DNA of 64,000 bases from JAADHX01 sp964569385 (GCA_964569385.1 CAZMUM010000017.1:29272-93271), one strand, 5' to 3'. Numbered from the stretch's first letter, positions 1 through 8,891 are shown. The notes: generated by a model from the letters alone, not told the origin. Numbers and translations are program-made.

Positions 1-843
1 TGGGGCCGGTTGCTCGTAGAGGTCGGTCGAGTCGGTGTAGGCGACGTCGAGCACTTTGCCTCGAAGCGGGCCGCGTAGTTCGCTGAATAGCTGTACACAG
101 TCGCGGTCGTCGCTCTTGGCCCGTAGACAATGCTGCTCATACCCGGCGTAGTCGCGATGTTCTATGTACTCGAAACCAGCTTCCATGCTGGCCCAAGCGG
201 CCCTTACCCCGTGGGGTTCTGGGTCGAGGGCTTCCTGGCTCGGTGTGCCGTGGCCGATTCCGTGGTGGAACTGATCGGCGGTCGCAACAATGACGGCATC
301 GGCCGCGACTGACGCGACTTCGTCGTAGTTCGGAAGCTCGGCTGGATGGGTTCCGGCCAGGAAGGGATAGCGCTCGACGAGTCGCCGGTCGGTGATGCCT
401 CGGCGTCTGGTTTCGGCATCCCAAAAGTGGCGAAGGATCCGAAAGGCGTGGTCGCCTTGCCACTCAGTTCTGAAGTCGAGCCCTGGGCCTTGAATGCCCC
501 AGGTTTCGTGGTCGGAGGGTTTGCCTCCAGCCGTTACCGCTTGCCGCGCGTTGTCCATCTCGGCGGTGAACGCGTGCAGAACGCTGATGGCGAGGACCGT
601 GTCGGCGCCGGTGTCGAGGCAGGCATTGACCGCGGCGGCTGCGTGAACTCCGCAGTCGGCTACTCCGACGTGGCCGAAACACACAACCCCTCGGTTGGCC
701 AGGGTGCCGCTCACATCCCAGCGGCGAGCTTCGTCGAGGAGCTTGTAGGTTCCGGCATCGCCGAGGTCGTTGAGTTCGCGAGCGTACAGGTCGTTGATCA
801 GCACCTGGATCGCCGTTCGGTCGTTGGCGCCGTCGTTGGTCAT
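1..843 (-). CDS. Hypothetical protein, possibly MEMO-like (C-terminus beyond the window)
   Basis: An open frame of 281 codons starts at ATG 843-841 and runs off the left edge without a stop. Its ATG overlaps the TGA of the class V aminotransferase (ATGA), so the two are probably translationally coupled. I do not recognise the protein with certainty. The pattern resembles the MEMO family: an early GHVGVADCGVHAA segment, a central stretch ending in ERYPFLAG, then IVATADQFHHG where MEMO proteins carry a VASSDFSHYG-like motif, and a late LDVAYTDSTD like their YxxSGD ending. That assignment is inference from motif order only. No signal peptide or membrane segment is visible. Being coupled to two aminotransferases and an amino-acid importer suggests a role in nitrogen-compound metabolism. 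Confidence 0.6.
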   Translation of the reverse strand, partial: MTNDGANDRTAIQVLINDLYARELNDLGDAGTYKLLDEARRWDVSGTLANRGVVCFGHVGVADCGVHAAAAVNACLDTGADTVLAISVLHAFTAEMDNARQAVTAGGKPSDHETWGIQGPGLDFRTEWQGDHAFRILRHFWDAETRRRGITDRRLVERYPFLAGTHPAELPNYDEVASVAADAVIVATADQFHHGIGHGTPSQEALDPEPHGVRAAWASMEAGFEYIEHRDYAGYEQHCLRAKSDDRDCVQLFSELRGPLRGKVLDVAYTDSTDLYEQPAP

Positions 844-2522
844 TTGACGCCTATCCCGCACTCCGCTGGATACGGGAACCAACGCAGGTGTTCGAAGTCT
901 TCGGTTGTCGACGGCGGTTGGAGTGGGGTGTTGCCGGCCTCGGCATCGGCGATATCGTGAGCTTGGCTGATGAAATCTGACAATGGCACGTTGCCAAGCC
1001 TGGTGCGGTGGTCTTCGTAGTGAAGCCCGTCGGAGCTGTAGCTGATGTCGTGGAGGCTCATCGGCACCTGCCGTGGGTTTCGGTGAAGCCACAACCCTGA
1101 CTGGGGTTCGAATCGATAGTTGGCTAGAAGCTCGGCTCCACGGTTGGCCACAAAGACGACTGCTTCGACTAGATAGTCGAACGTGTCGTCGTCGATGAAG
1201 TAGTTGAAGTTGAGCCGTACCCAGCCTGGTTTGATGCCTTCGCACCCGCGGCCTACCTCGCGCTCGAATTCGTGTGATTGTTCGAGGTCGATTCCTAGAA
1301 GGCGATGACCATAGGGTCCGGCGCATGAGCATCCGCCGCGTGACTGGATGCCAAAAAGATCGTTCAAGAGTGCGACGACAAAGTTGTGGTGCAAGAAGCC
1401 GTTGTCGCCGTGCTTGACCACGAACGAGACGATCGAGAGCCTCTCGGCGTCGTGGTTGCCAAGCACGTGGATCTTCGGATTGGCCTCCCAGCTTGCGATG
1501 GCTCGTCGTACGAATCGTTCTTCGTGTTCGCGGATTACATCGACGCCGACGACCTTCTTCAACTGGAACACAAGACCGGCCCGGATGGACTCGATGATGG
1601 CAGGTGTTCCGCCTTCTTCGCGGTGCTCGATGTCGGTTAGGTAGCCGTGAGCTTCTGGGTTTACGTAGCTGACCGTGCCGCCTCCGGGTACGTCGGGCAC
1701 GCGGTTGGTGAACAGTTCGCGGCGAGCCACGAGCACCCCTGGTGTGCCAGGTCCGCCGATCAGTTTGTGCGGCGAGACGAAAACGGCGTCGTAGTACTCC
1801 GCGCCTGATGCCTTGGTTTGCATGTCGATTTCGACGTACGGTGCGGCCGCGGCGAAGTCCCAGAACGCGAGGGCCCCATGTTTGTGCAGCATGGCCGACA
1901 CGCCGCGTGTGTCGGTGATGATTCCGGTTACGTTTGAGGCTGCCGAGAACGACCCAATCTTGAGCGTGCGGTGGGCATGGAGTTCGAGCTGCTGCTCCAG
2001 TTGGTCGATGTCGAGATGACCATCGGCGTCTTCGTCGATCGTGACCACGGTGGCGATCGACTCCCTCCACGGAAGTTCATTGGAGTGATGTTCGAAGGGA
2101 CCGATGAATACAACTGGCCGGTCGGCTTCAGGAATGTGATCTGATAGGTGATGGGCATCGTCGAGGACGGACGGAATTCGCAGACCCATCACTCCGATGA
2201 GTTTGGCGATGGCCGCCGTACACCCGCTTCCGCAGAACAGAACGGCGTGTTCGTCGGTGGCGCCCATGCAGTCGGCGATGATGTTGCGAGCATCTTCACG
2301 GAATCGAGATGTCTGAAGGCCTGTGCCTGACGACTCGGTGTGAGTGTTGGCATAAAGAGGAAGTACCGCTGTACGGATGTAGTCCTCGATAAAGCAGAGA
2401 GAGCGACCCGATGCGGTGTAGTCGGCATAACTAACCGGCCTTGGCCCGAAGGGGCCATCGACTACCTCGTCGTTACCGATAACCGAACGGCGTATCAAAG
2501 GTAAGAGATCGCAAGTAGCCAT
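840..2522 (-). CDS. Class V PLP-dependent aminotransferase (cysteine desulfurase-like)
   Basis: Fold-type I PLP enzyme of about 560 residues. SPHKLIGGPG near residue 253 holds the Schiff-base lysine, GSGCTAAIAKLIG near residue 100 is the cofactor-phosphate region, and RGGCSCAGPYG near residues 395-405 is the cysteine-bearing loop seen in SufS/CsdA-like proteins. It is longer than typical cysteine desulfurases (about 400), with roughly 150 extra C-terminal residues, so the substrate is open. A TTG-initiated extension to 2597 is possible but would overlap the divergent aminotransferase start. I prefer the ATG at 2522, which leaves about 75 bp for divergent promoters. The stop overlaps the start of the next minus-strand gene by 4 bp. 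Confidence 0.85.
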   Translation of the reverse strand: MATCDLLPLIRRSVIGNDEVVDGPFGPRPVSYADYTASGRSLCFIEDYIRTAVLPLYANTHTESSGTGLQTSRFREDARNIIADCMGATDEHAVLFCGSGCTAAIAKLIGVMGLRIPSVLDDAHHLSDHIPEADRPVVFIGPFEHHSNELPWRESIATVVTIDEDADGHLDIDQLEQQLELHAHRTLKIGSFSAASNVTGIITDTRGVSAMLHKHGALAFWDFAAAAPYVEIDMQTKASGAEYYDAVFVSPHKLIGGPGTPGVLVARRELFTNRVPDVPGGGTVSYVNPEAHGYLTDIEHREEGGTPAIIESIRAGLVFQLKKVVGVDVIREHEERFVRRAIASWEANPKIHVLGNHDAERLSIVSFVVKHGDNGFLHHNFVVALLNDLFGIQSRGGCSCAGPYGHRLLGIDLEQSHEFEREVGRGCEGIKPGWVRLNFNYFIDDDTFDYLVEAVVFVANRGAELLANYRFEPQSGLWLHRNPRQVPMSLHDISYSSDGLHYEDHRTRLGNVPLSDFISQAHDIADAEAGNTPLQPPSTTEDFEHLRWFPYPAECGIGVK

Positions 2523-2596
2523 ATGAAGATTATGGCCCTCAGAGCTGTCGGCTGCACTCGTAGCGTCGTATCCCGTCGCTGAAGTACGGTGCCCCA

Positions 2597-3865
2597 ATGG
2601 AGACAGAACGAGCCCGCAAGTATCCGTTCATCCCCGGTACGCCGGCCCTGTGCATAGTTGGAGCCGTTGGTAACTACCTTATTACCGACGATGGCCGGCG
2701 AATTCTCGATGGTGCTGGAGGAGCTGTTGTCAACAACATCGGCTACGGGAGAGCCGAGATTGCCGATACCGCAGCTCGGGCCATCAGGGGTGGCGGCTAC
2801 ACCTTGCCGACCTTTGCAACCGAGGCGAGAGTCCGACTAATCGAGCGCCTGACCGATCGCTGGCTACCAGCGGGCCTTACTCGTTGCCTATTCGTGTCTG
2901 GCGGATCGGAATCGGTCGACACCGCGATACGGATCGCCCGCCAACACCACGAAGCCAAGGGCAATCCAAACAAGTGGAAAGTACTGGGGCGTTCGATCTC
3001 GTACCACGGGTCGACGCTCGCTTCGTTGTCGGTCGGCAACCACGACCGACGTCGTGCGGGCTTGGGCCGATGGATCACGGATCTACCCAAGATCGACGTC
3101 TACGACGCCGAACTCGCAGCCAAGGTTGTCGAAGCAGAGGACCCGGCGAGTATCGCGGCCATCATCGCCGAGCCGGTCATCGGAGCGTCAGGAGCAGCCA
3201 TTGTTCCGCCTGACGACTATTGGCCGGCCCTGCGTCGGTTGTGCACCGACAACGACATTTTGCTCATCGCCGATGAGGTCATGACCGGGTTCGGGCGGAC
3301 CGGCAAGAAGATGGGTGTTGACCATTGGTCTGTCACGCCAGATCTCTTAGTTGGCGCCAAGGGCCTGGCCGGTGGATATGCCGCGATCGGAGGGGTGTTT
3401 GCTACCGATGAGGTTGTCGAACCACTGTCGGAGGGTTCGATCATGTACTTCACGTTCAGTGGCAACGACCTGGCCTGCTCGATTGCCGACCGAGTTCTTC
3501 AGATCATCGAAGATGAGGAGCTTGTCGAACGCTCTGCGGTATTGGGCGACCGTCTTAGGGCACTCCTCGAAGATCGTCTGGGCGAGCATCCAAACGTTGC
3601 CGACATACGAGGCCTTGGTTTACTGCAAGGCGTCGAGTTAGTTAAGGATCGAGCAACGGGTGAGTCCTTTGATGGCCAGCTAACAATGCCGGTCGTGCAC
3701 CAAGCCCTGAAACGCGATTGCTGGATCTACCCGGCCGGGTCGGCTGGTGTTCCTGATGGCTTGTTGTTCGGGCCGGCTTTGACGGTTTCGGAGCATGAAC
3801 TCGAGGTGTTGGTAGACGTAGCGGTTGAGTCGATCGATGCCGCAGTTGCGCAGCTCAATAACTGA
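2597..3865 (+). CDS. Class III PLP-dependent aminotransferase (GABA/omega-amino acid type)
   Basis: Predicted omega-aminotransferase of 422 residues, normal length for the family. SGGSESVDTAIRIAR near residue 101 is the PLP-phosphate region, IADEVMTGFGRTG near 224-236 contains the cofactor-pyridine aspartate, and VGAKGLAGGYAA holds the PLP lysine at about K255. It begins the plus-strand gene set that continues 56 bp later with an amino-acid ABC importer, so it probably catabolises an imported amino acid or diamine. It is divergent from the class V aminotransferase. Exact substrate cannot be read from the sequence. Confidence 0.88.
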   Translation: METERARKYPFIPGTPALCIVGAVGNYLITDDGRRILDGAGGAVVNNIGYGRAEIADTAARAIRGGGYTLPTFATEARVRLIERLTDRWLPAGLTRCLFVSGGSESVDTAIRIARQHHEAKGNPNKWKVLGRSISYHGSTLASLSVGNHDRRRAGLGRWITDLPKIDVYDAELAAKVVEAEDPASIAAIIAEPVIGASGAAIVPPDDYWPALRRLCTDNDILLIADEVMTGFGRTGKKMGVDHWSVTPDLLVGAKGLAGGYAAIGGVFATDEVVEPLSEGSIMYFTFSGNDLACSIADRVLQIIEDEELVERSAVLGDRLRALLEDRLGEHPNVADIRGLGLLQGVELVKDRATGESFDGQLTMPVVHQALKRDCWIYPAGSAGVPDGLLFGPALTVSEHELEVLVDVAVESIDAAVAQLNN

Positions 3866-3921
3866 CGCACCCACAGCGGCACCGAGTAGTGTCGGGCCCT
3901 CAGTTGATCTTGGAGGAAATG

Positions 3922-4806
3922 ATGTTCAACTCCCGAAGAAGTTTGATGAAGTTGGTGGCCGTTCTGCTGGCGCTGGCGTTCGTGGCGGCCGCATGTGGCG
4001 ACTCCGATGATGATGCCGCAAGCGGCGACGGCGGCGGCTCTTGCGAGGTCGCCGACCTCAACCTCATAACGGCGGGAACGCTGACGGTTGCGACAGGCGA
4101 GCCCGCTTTCCCACCGTGGGTCGGCGACGACGACAACTTCGACTCACCCGAGTCGGGAACCGGTTATGAGGCGTCGCTTGTTTACGCCTTAGCCGCCGAA
4201 ATGGGCTTCGCAGAAAGCGACGTGGTCTGGATCCGAACTGCTTTCAACGAAGCCGTTGCGCCAGGCGCTAAAGACTTCGACTTCAACATTCAGCAGTACT
4301 CGATCAACGATGCACGCGACGAGGTTGTCGACTTCAGCGATCCGTATTACACGACCCGTCAAGCCCTGGTCACTTTCGCCGATTCGGAGTACGCGGCCGC
4401 TGGTTCCAGCGCCGACCTGAGCGGGGCCCAGCTCGGTGCCGCGATCGGCACGACGAGCCTCGACTTCATCGAAGATGAGATCCAGCCAGACTCCGATGCC
4501 AGTGTTTATGACGACAACTCGGCTCTCACCGCGGCGATGACTGCTGGCCAGATTGACGGGCTAGTTGTCGATCTTCCCACAGCGTATTTCCTCACAGCTG
4601 TTCAGCTCGATGGTGCGGTGATTGCTGGTCAGTTCTCCTCTGCTGCGGCCGAGCCCGATAACTTCGGCATGCTCTTTGCCGATGGCAACTCGCTACGAGA
4701 CTGCGTCAATCGTGCGCTTAAGACGCTCGACGACGACGGCTCTCGTCAGGCTCTTGAAGATAAGTGGCTTACTCAGGACGGTGGCGTGCCTGAGATCTCC
4801 GGCTAA
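3922..4806 (+). CDS. Polar amino acid ABC transporter, substrate-binding lipoprotein
   Basis: Extracytoplasmic solute-binding protein of family 3, about 294 residues. A Lys/Arg-rich start, hydrophobic stretch LVAVLLALAFV and lipobox-like VAAAC form a lipoprotein signal near residue 23, followed by an acidic Gly/Ser linker. LTVATGEPAFPPWV and a later FNIQQYSINDARDEVVDFSDPY stretch, split here by spacing, are typical of the ligand-binding lobes. I chose ATG 3922 because GGAGG at 3912-3916 lies 5 nt upstream; ATG 3919 is an alternative. The permease starts 5 nt after the stop. It delivers substrate to the membrane components that follow. Confidence 0.9.
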   Translation: MFNSRRSLMKLVAVLLALAFVAAACGDSDDDAASGDGGGSCEVADLNLITAGTLTVATGEPAFPPWVGDDDNFDSPESGTGYEASLVYALAAEMGFAESDVVWIRTAFNEAVAPGAKDFDFNIQQYSINDARDEVVDFSDPYYTTRQALVTFADSEYAAAGSSADLSGAQLGAAIGTTSLDFIEDEIQPDSDASVYDDNSALTAAMTAGQIDGLVVDLPTAYFLTAVQLDGAVIAGQFSSAAAEPDNFGMLFADGNSLRDCVNRALKTLDDDGSRQALEDKWLTQDGGVPEISG

Positions 4807-4811
4807 CAAAC

Positions 4812-5681
4812 TTGAGCGCTCCCGAGCTTGACCTCGACCGCGTCCGCCTGTTCCCGGGCGGGGGCGGCCGGGGCGAACTCTTTCGCGAAGAAGGGGCCCG
4901 TGGCGCACTCGTTGCCGCGGGCTCGACCGTCGCTCTTGGGGCGCTGGTGTTGTGGTGGATTCTTACCTCCGACGCGTGGCCCGCGGTCCAGAGACAGTTC
5001 TTTAGCCCAAGACACTTCATAGCCGCATGGCCCGATGTTCTTGGCGGGTTCTGGCTAGACATCAAGATGTTCCTCGTCGCTGAGGTGCTCATTTTGTGCA
5101 TAGCGCTCATGCTGGCCATGATTCGCTCGCTGCGAGGGCCAGCCTTCTTCCCGCTACGAGCTTTGGTCATCATCTTCATCGACCTGGTGCGCGGCATACC
5201 GATTATTCTGCTCATCTTGTTGCTGGGCTTCGGAATACCGTCGCTTCAACTCAAGGGTGTACCTAGCAGTCCGTTGTTCTGGGGCGTTGCCACTCTTGTC
5301 ATTAGCTACAGCGCCTATACCGCCGAGGTCTATCGCGCTGGAATCGAGTCGGTTCACGAGAGTCAGCGCATGGCTGCTAGTTCCATGGGGTTAACTCAGT
5401 TTCAAGCCTTGCGTTACGTTCTTGTTCCGCAAGCGATTCGCAATGTCACTCCGGCGCTGCTCAACGGGTTCATAAGCCTTCAGAAGGACGTTGCGCTGGT
5501 GTTCGTTCTTGGAGTTCGTGAGGGCGTCCGCGAGGCCCAGATCTACACCGCGGGCACTTTCAACTACACCGGTTACATGGCCGCGACCGTGTTGTTCTTG
5601 GCAGTGAGCGTGCCCCTGGCCCGGTTTGCCGACTGGTACACCGAGCGAGATCGCAAACTCAAGCAGGCGGTAGGCAACTGA
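4812..5681 (+). CDS. Amino acid ABC transporter permease
   Basis: Inner-membrane permease of the His/Glu/Gln/Arg (HisMQ/GlnP) family, 289 residues. Several hydrophobic segments are visible, and the cytoplasmic coupling loop appears at YRAGIESVHESQRMAASSMG, preceded by the conserved SYSAYTAEV. It starts at a TTG only 5 nt after the stop of the binding-protein gene, so translation is probably coupled. The stop TGA shares its last base with the ATG of the ATPase gene. Only one permease gene is present, so a homodimer is likely. Confidence 0.9.
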   Translation: MSAPELDLDRVRLFPGGGGRGELFREEGARGALVAAGSTVALGALVLWWILTSDAWPAVQRQFFSPRHFIAAWPDVLGGFWLDIKMFLVAEVLILCIALMLAMIRSLRGPAFFPLRALVIIFIDLVRGIPIILLILLLGFGIPSLQLKGVPSSPLFWGVATLVISYSAYTAEVYRAGIESVHESQRMAASSMGLTQFQALRYVLVPQAIRNVTPALLNGFISLQKDVALVFVLGVREGVREAQIYTAGTFNYTGYMAATVLFLAVSVPLARFADWYTERDRKLKQAVGN

Positions 5682-6427
5682 TGGCACCGAAGATCGAGTT
5701 ACTCGACGTCAAAAAGGCTTATGGCGACAAGACGGTTCTACAGGACATCGACTTGGCTGTCGATCAGCACGAGGTCGTGTGTCTTATTGGTTCGTCTGGT
5801 TCTGGGAAGTCGACGCTGCTTAAGTGCACGAATCTGTTGGTCACGATCGACTCCGGCGACATCTTGCTCGACGGCGAGTCGATTGTTGATGGCGCCATGA
5901 ACCCCACGGCCGTTCGCAAAAGAATGGGCATGGTCTTTCAATCGTTCAACCTATTCCCCCACATGACGGTGTTGAAGAACATTTCGCTCAGTCCGATGAA
6001 GGTTCACGGGGTTCCTGAGGCTGAGGCTGTTGAGCGGGCCCGCGATTTGCTCGAACAGTTCGGGCTTGCCGACAAAATCGACGAATACCCTGACCGGCTT
6101 TCTGGGGGCGAGCAGCAACGGGTAGCCGTTGTTCGGTCGTTGGCCACCAACCCCGAACTGATGCTCTTCGATGAGGTGACATCTGCGCTCGACCCTGAGC
6201 TTGTCGCCGAGGTTCTCGGGGTGATTCGAGGCCTGAAGGACGATGGTATGACGATGATCATTGCCACCCACGAGATGGGTTTCGCCCGCGATGTGGCCGA
6301 TCGTGTTTGTTTCCTCGACGATGGCGTGATTCTCGAGGACAGGCCAGCCAAGGAGATTTTCTCCGATCCAGCAGAGCCACGAACCCGCCAATTCTTGCAG
6401 CGGATTATCGATGCAGGTCGGATGTAG
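5681..6427 (+). CDS. Amino acid ABC transporter ATP-binding protein
   Basis: ATPase of the polar amino acid importer, 248 residues. Walker A is GSSGSGKST near residues 37-45, the Q-loop is in VFQSFNLFPHMTV, the signature is LSGGEQQR near 140 and Walker B is LMLFDEVTSALD near 160, followed by the switch histidine in IATHEMGFA. The start overlaps the permease stop (TGATG). The last ten codons form the first unit of a 30-bp tandem repeat that continues past the stop: the terminating TAG corresponds to a CAG in the next unit, so the native protein may once have been longer, or the repeat arose by duplication of the gene end. Confidence 0.93.
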   Translation: MAPKIELLDVKKAYGDKTVLQDIDLAVDQHEVVCLIGSSGSGKSTLLKCTNLLVTIDSGDILLDGESIVDGAMNPTAVRKRMGMVFQSFNLFPHMTVLKNISLSPMKVHGVPEAEAVERARDLLEQFGLADKIDEYPDRLSGGEQQRVAVVRSLATNPELMLFDEVTSALDPELVAEVLGVIRGLKDDGMTMIIATHEMGFARDVADRVCFLDDGVILEDRPAKEIFSDPAEPRTRQFLQRIIDAGRM

Positions 6428-6478
6428 CAGCGGATTACCGATGCAGGTCAGATACAGCAGCGGATTATCGATGCAGGA
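6398..6478. repeat. 30-bp tandem repeat (about 2.7 units) spanning two convergent gene ends
   Basis: Units begin at 6398, 6428 and 6458 with core gcagcggattatcgatgcag. The period is ten codons and stays in frame with the ABC ATPase; unit 1 ends in TAG where unit 2 has CAG. The third unit supplies the last codons and TAA stop of the convergent methyltransferase. Two convergent genes therefore end inside one repeat. Confidence 0.9.
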
Positions 6479-7241
6479 GTGGCTTGACTGCTCGGAACCA
6501 GCCCCAGCGTTGCTCTCCAGATTCGGCCCGTGCGATCTTTGCCTGCCACCCATCTTTGAGTTCTTCGATCTTCGGTCCGGATAGGTCGAGGGTCGAAAGC
6601 TCATCAAGCTCGCGTCGGTGGATCGCGATGAACTCGTCGGTCCGATCGGTGGCTTCTACGTGTTCGTAGCCTGTGTCGACGAGAAGCTGTCCGATGTGGT
6701 CGACGGGGCGTAGGTCGTATCCGAAGTCGGTCATGTAGGCCGCGAAGGACTCACTGGGCGCGTTTGGTCCGTGGCAGTAGTCGGTGAACATTAGTAGCCC
6801 GCCGGGCCTCAACAGCGACATGAGTTGGTGATGCAGTGCGGCTTTGTCGCGGATGTGTAGAAACACCTCGCGGCTGTGGATGAGATCGAACGTCTCGTCA
6901 CCAGCGAAGGTCATGATGTCGGCGTGCACCACGTTTACCAACTGGTCTAGCCCGTAGTTCTTGGCACGAATGGCAGCCTCGGTCGCCATGTTCTGCGAGA
7001 GGTCGATGGCCACTACTGAGCTCCCGAAGTCTTTGGCCATCATGAATGCGGCTCCGCCGAGGCCGCACCCGACATCGAGAATCGACGTGTGGTCTGTCAG
7101 ATCGAGAGCAGCCAGAATTTCTCGTGTTGTTCGTTCGCCACCAGGGCTAACGAAGTCGGTTCCGTACACGGCCTCATAGGCCGCTAGGCCACCAACGGTG
7201 TACTGATGATCGTCAAGAGGAGGCCCGTGGTTGTGGGTCAT
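6465..7241 (-). CDS. SAM-dependent methyltransferase, phosphoethanolamine N-methyltransferase-like
   Basis: Class I methyltransferase of 258 residues. YGTDFVSPGGERTTREIL before the fold resembles the YGxGFVSxGGxxTTKEF element of the second domain of phosphoethanolamine N-methyltransferases. Motif I is ILDVGCGLGGAAF near residue 53, followed by VVAIDLSQNM, FDLIHSREVFLHIRDK and LRPGGLLMFTDYCHG, again like that subfamily. It may methylate phosphoethanolamine, glycine or sarcosine-type amines; the exact substrate is inference. It is convergent with the ABC operon and its 3' end lies in the 30-bp repeat. The next gene on the same strand, upstream in transcription, ends about 45 bp away. Confidence 0.85.
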   Translation of the reverse strand: MTHNHGPPLDDHQYTVGGLAAYEAVYGTDFVSPGGERTTREILAALDLTDHTSILDVGCGLGGAAFMMAKDFGSSVVAIDLSQNMATEAAIRAKNYGLDQLVNVVHADIMTFAGDETFDLIHSREVFLHIRDKAALHHQLMSLLRPGGLLMFTDYCHGPNAPSESFAAYMTDFGYDLRPVDHIGQLLVDTGYEHVEATDRTDEFIAIHRRELDELSTLDLSGPKIEELKDGWQAKIARAESGEQRWGWFRAVKPLLHR

Positions 7242-7286
7242 GGCTTCGACCCTAGTTTCGCTGTGGCGAGGCGTTTGACCGACTGA

Positions 7287-8093
7287 TCAAGCCGCTAGCT
7301 GGTCGTACATGGCCAACAGATCCACAACCTCTTTGGGCATGTCGATCTTGGCTGGGTTGTAGCGAGGAGACAGCGTCCTGGCATAGCGGCCTAACGTCCC
7401 GAGGCGGCGGTGGCGCTTGAGCATGTCGAGAATCACGCGGGATCGGCCGATTGCCTTACCCCTCTCGTTGGTTTCGAGCACAACCGCCAAGTTCACGATG
7501 TACCACAGATAGTGCAGCTGCGATCGCGTCGCGGCGAAGAGTCGGTAGAGGTAGCCGCCGTAGATCTTGTCGTAGGCATCGAAGGTGACGGTGCGGTGTT
7601 CGACCTCTTCGGCCAGGTGCCAGGCAAGCAAGTTCGCCCAACTTTCATCGGACCCCTGTGGAGGCGTGGCGAGCAACGACAGCGCCAAGGCCAACGTCAT
7701 TGCCTCGAAACCTTCGGCGTAAGCAAGATTGAACTTCAGGCTCTTGGTCTCTGTGTAGCGCTGGTAGTCGGCTTCGAGCTTGTCTTCTAGGGCCCGCACC
7801 GCGAGCGCGGTTTCGGGTGGCAGCTTCGCTCGGACGATGTTGTTGATGCGCGAGTGGTTCTGGTGGTGCTGGGCTTCTTGTTTCGAGAACGCCTTAAGGT
7901 CTTGGGCCAGCTCGGGCGAGATGTCCTCTTTGCCCGCTACTCGCATAGTTCTGATGAGGTACGGCTCAAGATACGGCAGCGTGAACGATAGAGCCACTAG
8001 CTCACACGACTGACTGATGTCATCGGGGTTCGGGAGTATTGGAAGGTCATCTGGCCACTCGAAGGCCATTCGGCGAACGGTGATTTCGGTCAT
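7287..8093 (-). CDS. Predicted metal-dependent hydrolase (PF10118 family)
   Basis: A 268-residue, mostly helical soluble protein. RRMAFEWPDDLPILPNPDDIS at the start (split motif), then SKQEAQHHQNH near residue 90 and LAWHLAEEVEHRTVTFDAYD near 160 give the Glu/His pattern of the PF10118 'predicted metal-dependent hydrolase' family, which resembles ferritin-like di-metal proteins. Its reaction is unknown. The start lies 3 nt after the stop of the GrdB-like gene, so the two are co-transcribed and perhaps coupled, linking it to the candidate selenoprotein. Confidence 0.8.
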   Translation of the reverse strand: MTEITVRRMAFEWPDDLPILPNPDDISQSCELVALSFTLPYLEPYLIRTMRVAGKEDISPELAQDLKAFSKQEAQHHQNHSRINNIVRAKLPPETALAVRALEDKLEADYQRYTETKSLKFNLAYAEGFEAMTLALALSLLATPPQGSDESWANLLAWHLAEEVEHRTVTFDAYDKIYGGYLYRLFAATRSQLHYLWYIVNLAVVLETNERGKAIGRSRVILDMLKRHRRLGTLGRYARTLSPRYNPAKIDMPKEVVDLLAMYDQLAA

Positions 8094-8096
8094 GTT

Positions 8097-8891
8097 CTAT
8101 CCCATCAGCAGACTGGCTTCGACCTTGTCTTGGAAGTCGATAGGCCAGGTGTCTCTTAGTTCGGTTATGTTGCCGGGTGTAGTCATTGTGGAGGTGAGTT
8201 CAAGGGCCACGGTGAGGATTCGCCGCTGGTAGTCGGCTTTGCCTGGGGGCCCGAATGGATTACCCATGGGGAAGTTTACGAACAACGACCGGGGCGGCTT
8301 CACCAGCCTGGTGAGATCAAGACCCGTCGACACCAACATTGTTGGGATGCCCGACTCTTCTATAACCCTTGCGACCAGACCGACGGTCTGGTGGTCGAGA
8401 GGTCAGGCGGGCACCAGCAGGAGAAGATCGACGTCGTCGTCGTGTAGCTCGGCGGCTAACGCCGGAGCCTGGACTTCTCTTACCTCCGTGCGTTTGTAGA
8501 TACGACCCATAAACCCTGACCACAGCCGCGGCGCGACCGACCCTATGACGCCTTGTTCGTCGAGTTCTCGAAGCCGGTCGATTGGGAACACACAGTTGAT
8601 GTCGACGTTGGCGTCTGTTGTGTCGTAGTAGCTGTCGTTGACCTCGAAGTCTGCTGCGGTGGCCGTTGGGTCGACTGTGTCGAGCCGAAAGTCGTTTCGA
8701 GCAAATGCGTCCCAGGGTTCGAGGCTGCAATGAGACACGCCACCGGAGGTGAGCATCGAGACCCTGCACTCGGACAGCGGCTTCACGAGCGGGGTGAGCG
8801 GAGCGTCGTCGTTCACGGTCCATTTGTATTCGGGGAATCCTTGTTGTTTGTAACGCTCGTTGAGCAGGTCGACATACCGCACAGGTTCCAT
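8097..8891 (-). CDS. GrdB-like reductase subunit, candidate selenoprotein with in-frame UGA
   Basis: Read with the TGA at 8405-8403 as a sense codon, this is one open frame of 264 residues starting at ATG 8891 (MEPVRYVDLLNER). It matches the glycine/betaine/sarcosine/D-proline reductase B-subunit family (PF07355): VSMLTSGGVSHCS near 50, DINCVFPIDRLRELDEQGVIG near 100-118 (split motif), GFMGRIYK, then LLLLVPA-U-PLDHQTVGLVARV. In that family the residue after LVP(V/A) is the redox-active Cys or Sec, exactly where the TGA falls. The frame is intact for 101 codons beyond it. A bSECIS-like hairpin follows (8372-8402). The second cysteine often seen three residues later is Asp here. The 5' end lies in the sequence duplicated around the assembly gap, so an upstream start is possible. 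The alternative is a Cys-to-stop pseudogene. Confidence 0.75.
8372..8402 (-). promoter_or_regulatory. Candidate bacterial SECIS hairpin after the in-frame UGA
   Basis: On the minus strand, 11 nt after UGA, CCAGACC (8391-8385) and GGTCTGG (8381-8375) form a perfect 7-bp stem around a GTC loop. Three more pairs (CGA/TCG) form below after a CCA bulge. The loop starts 18 nt after UGA and its first base is G. Both agree with published bSECIS models (UGA-to-loop distance about 16-37 nt, a G in the first two loop bases). The hairpin is inside coding sequence, as expected. Confidence 0.65.
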
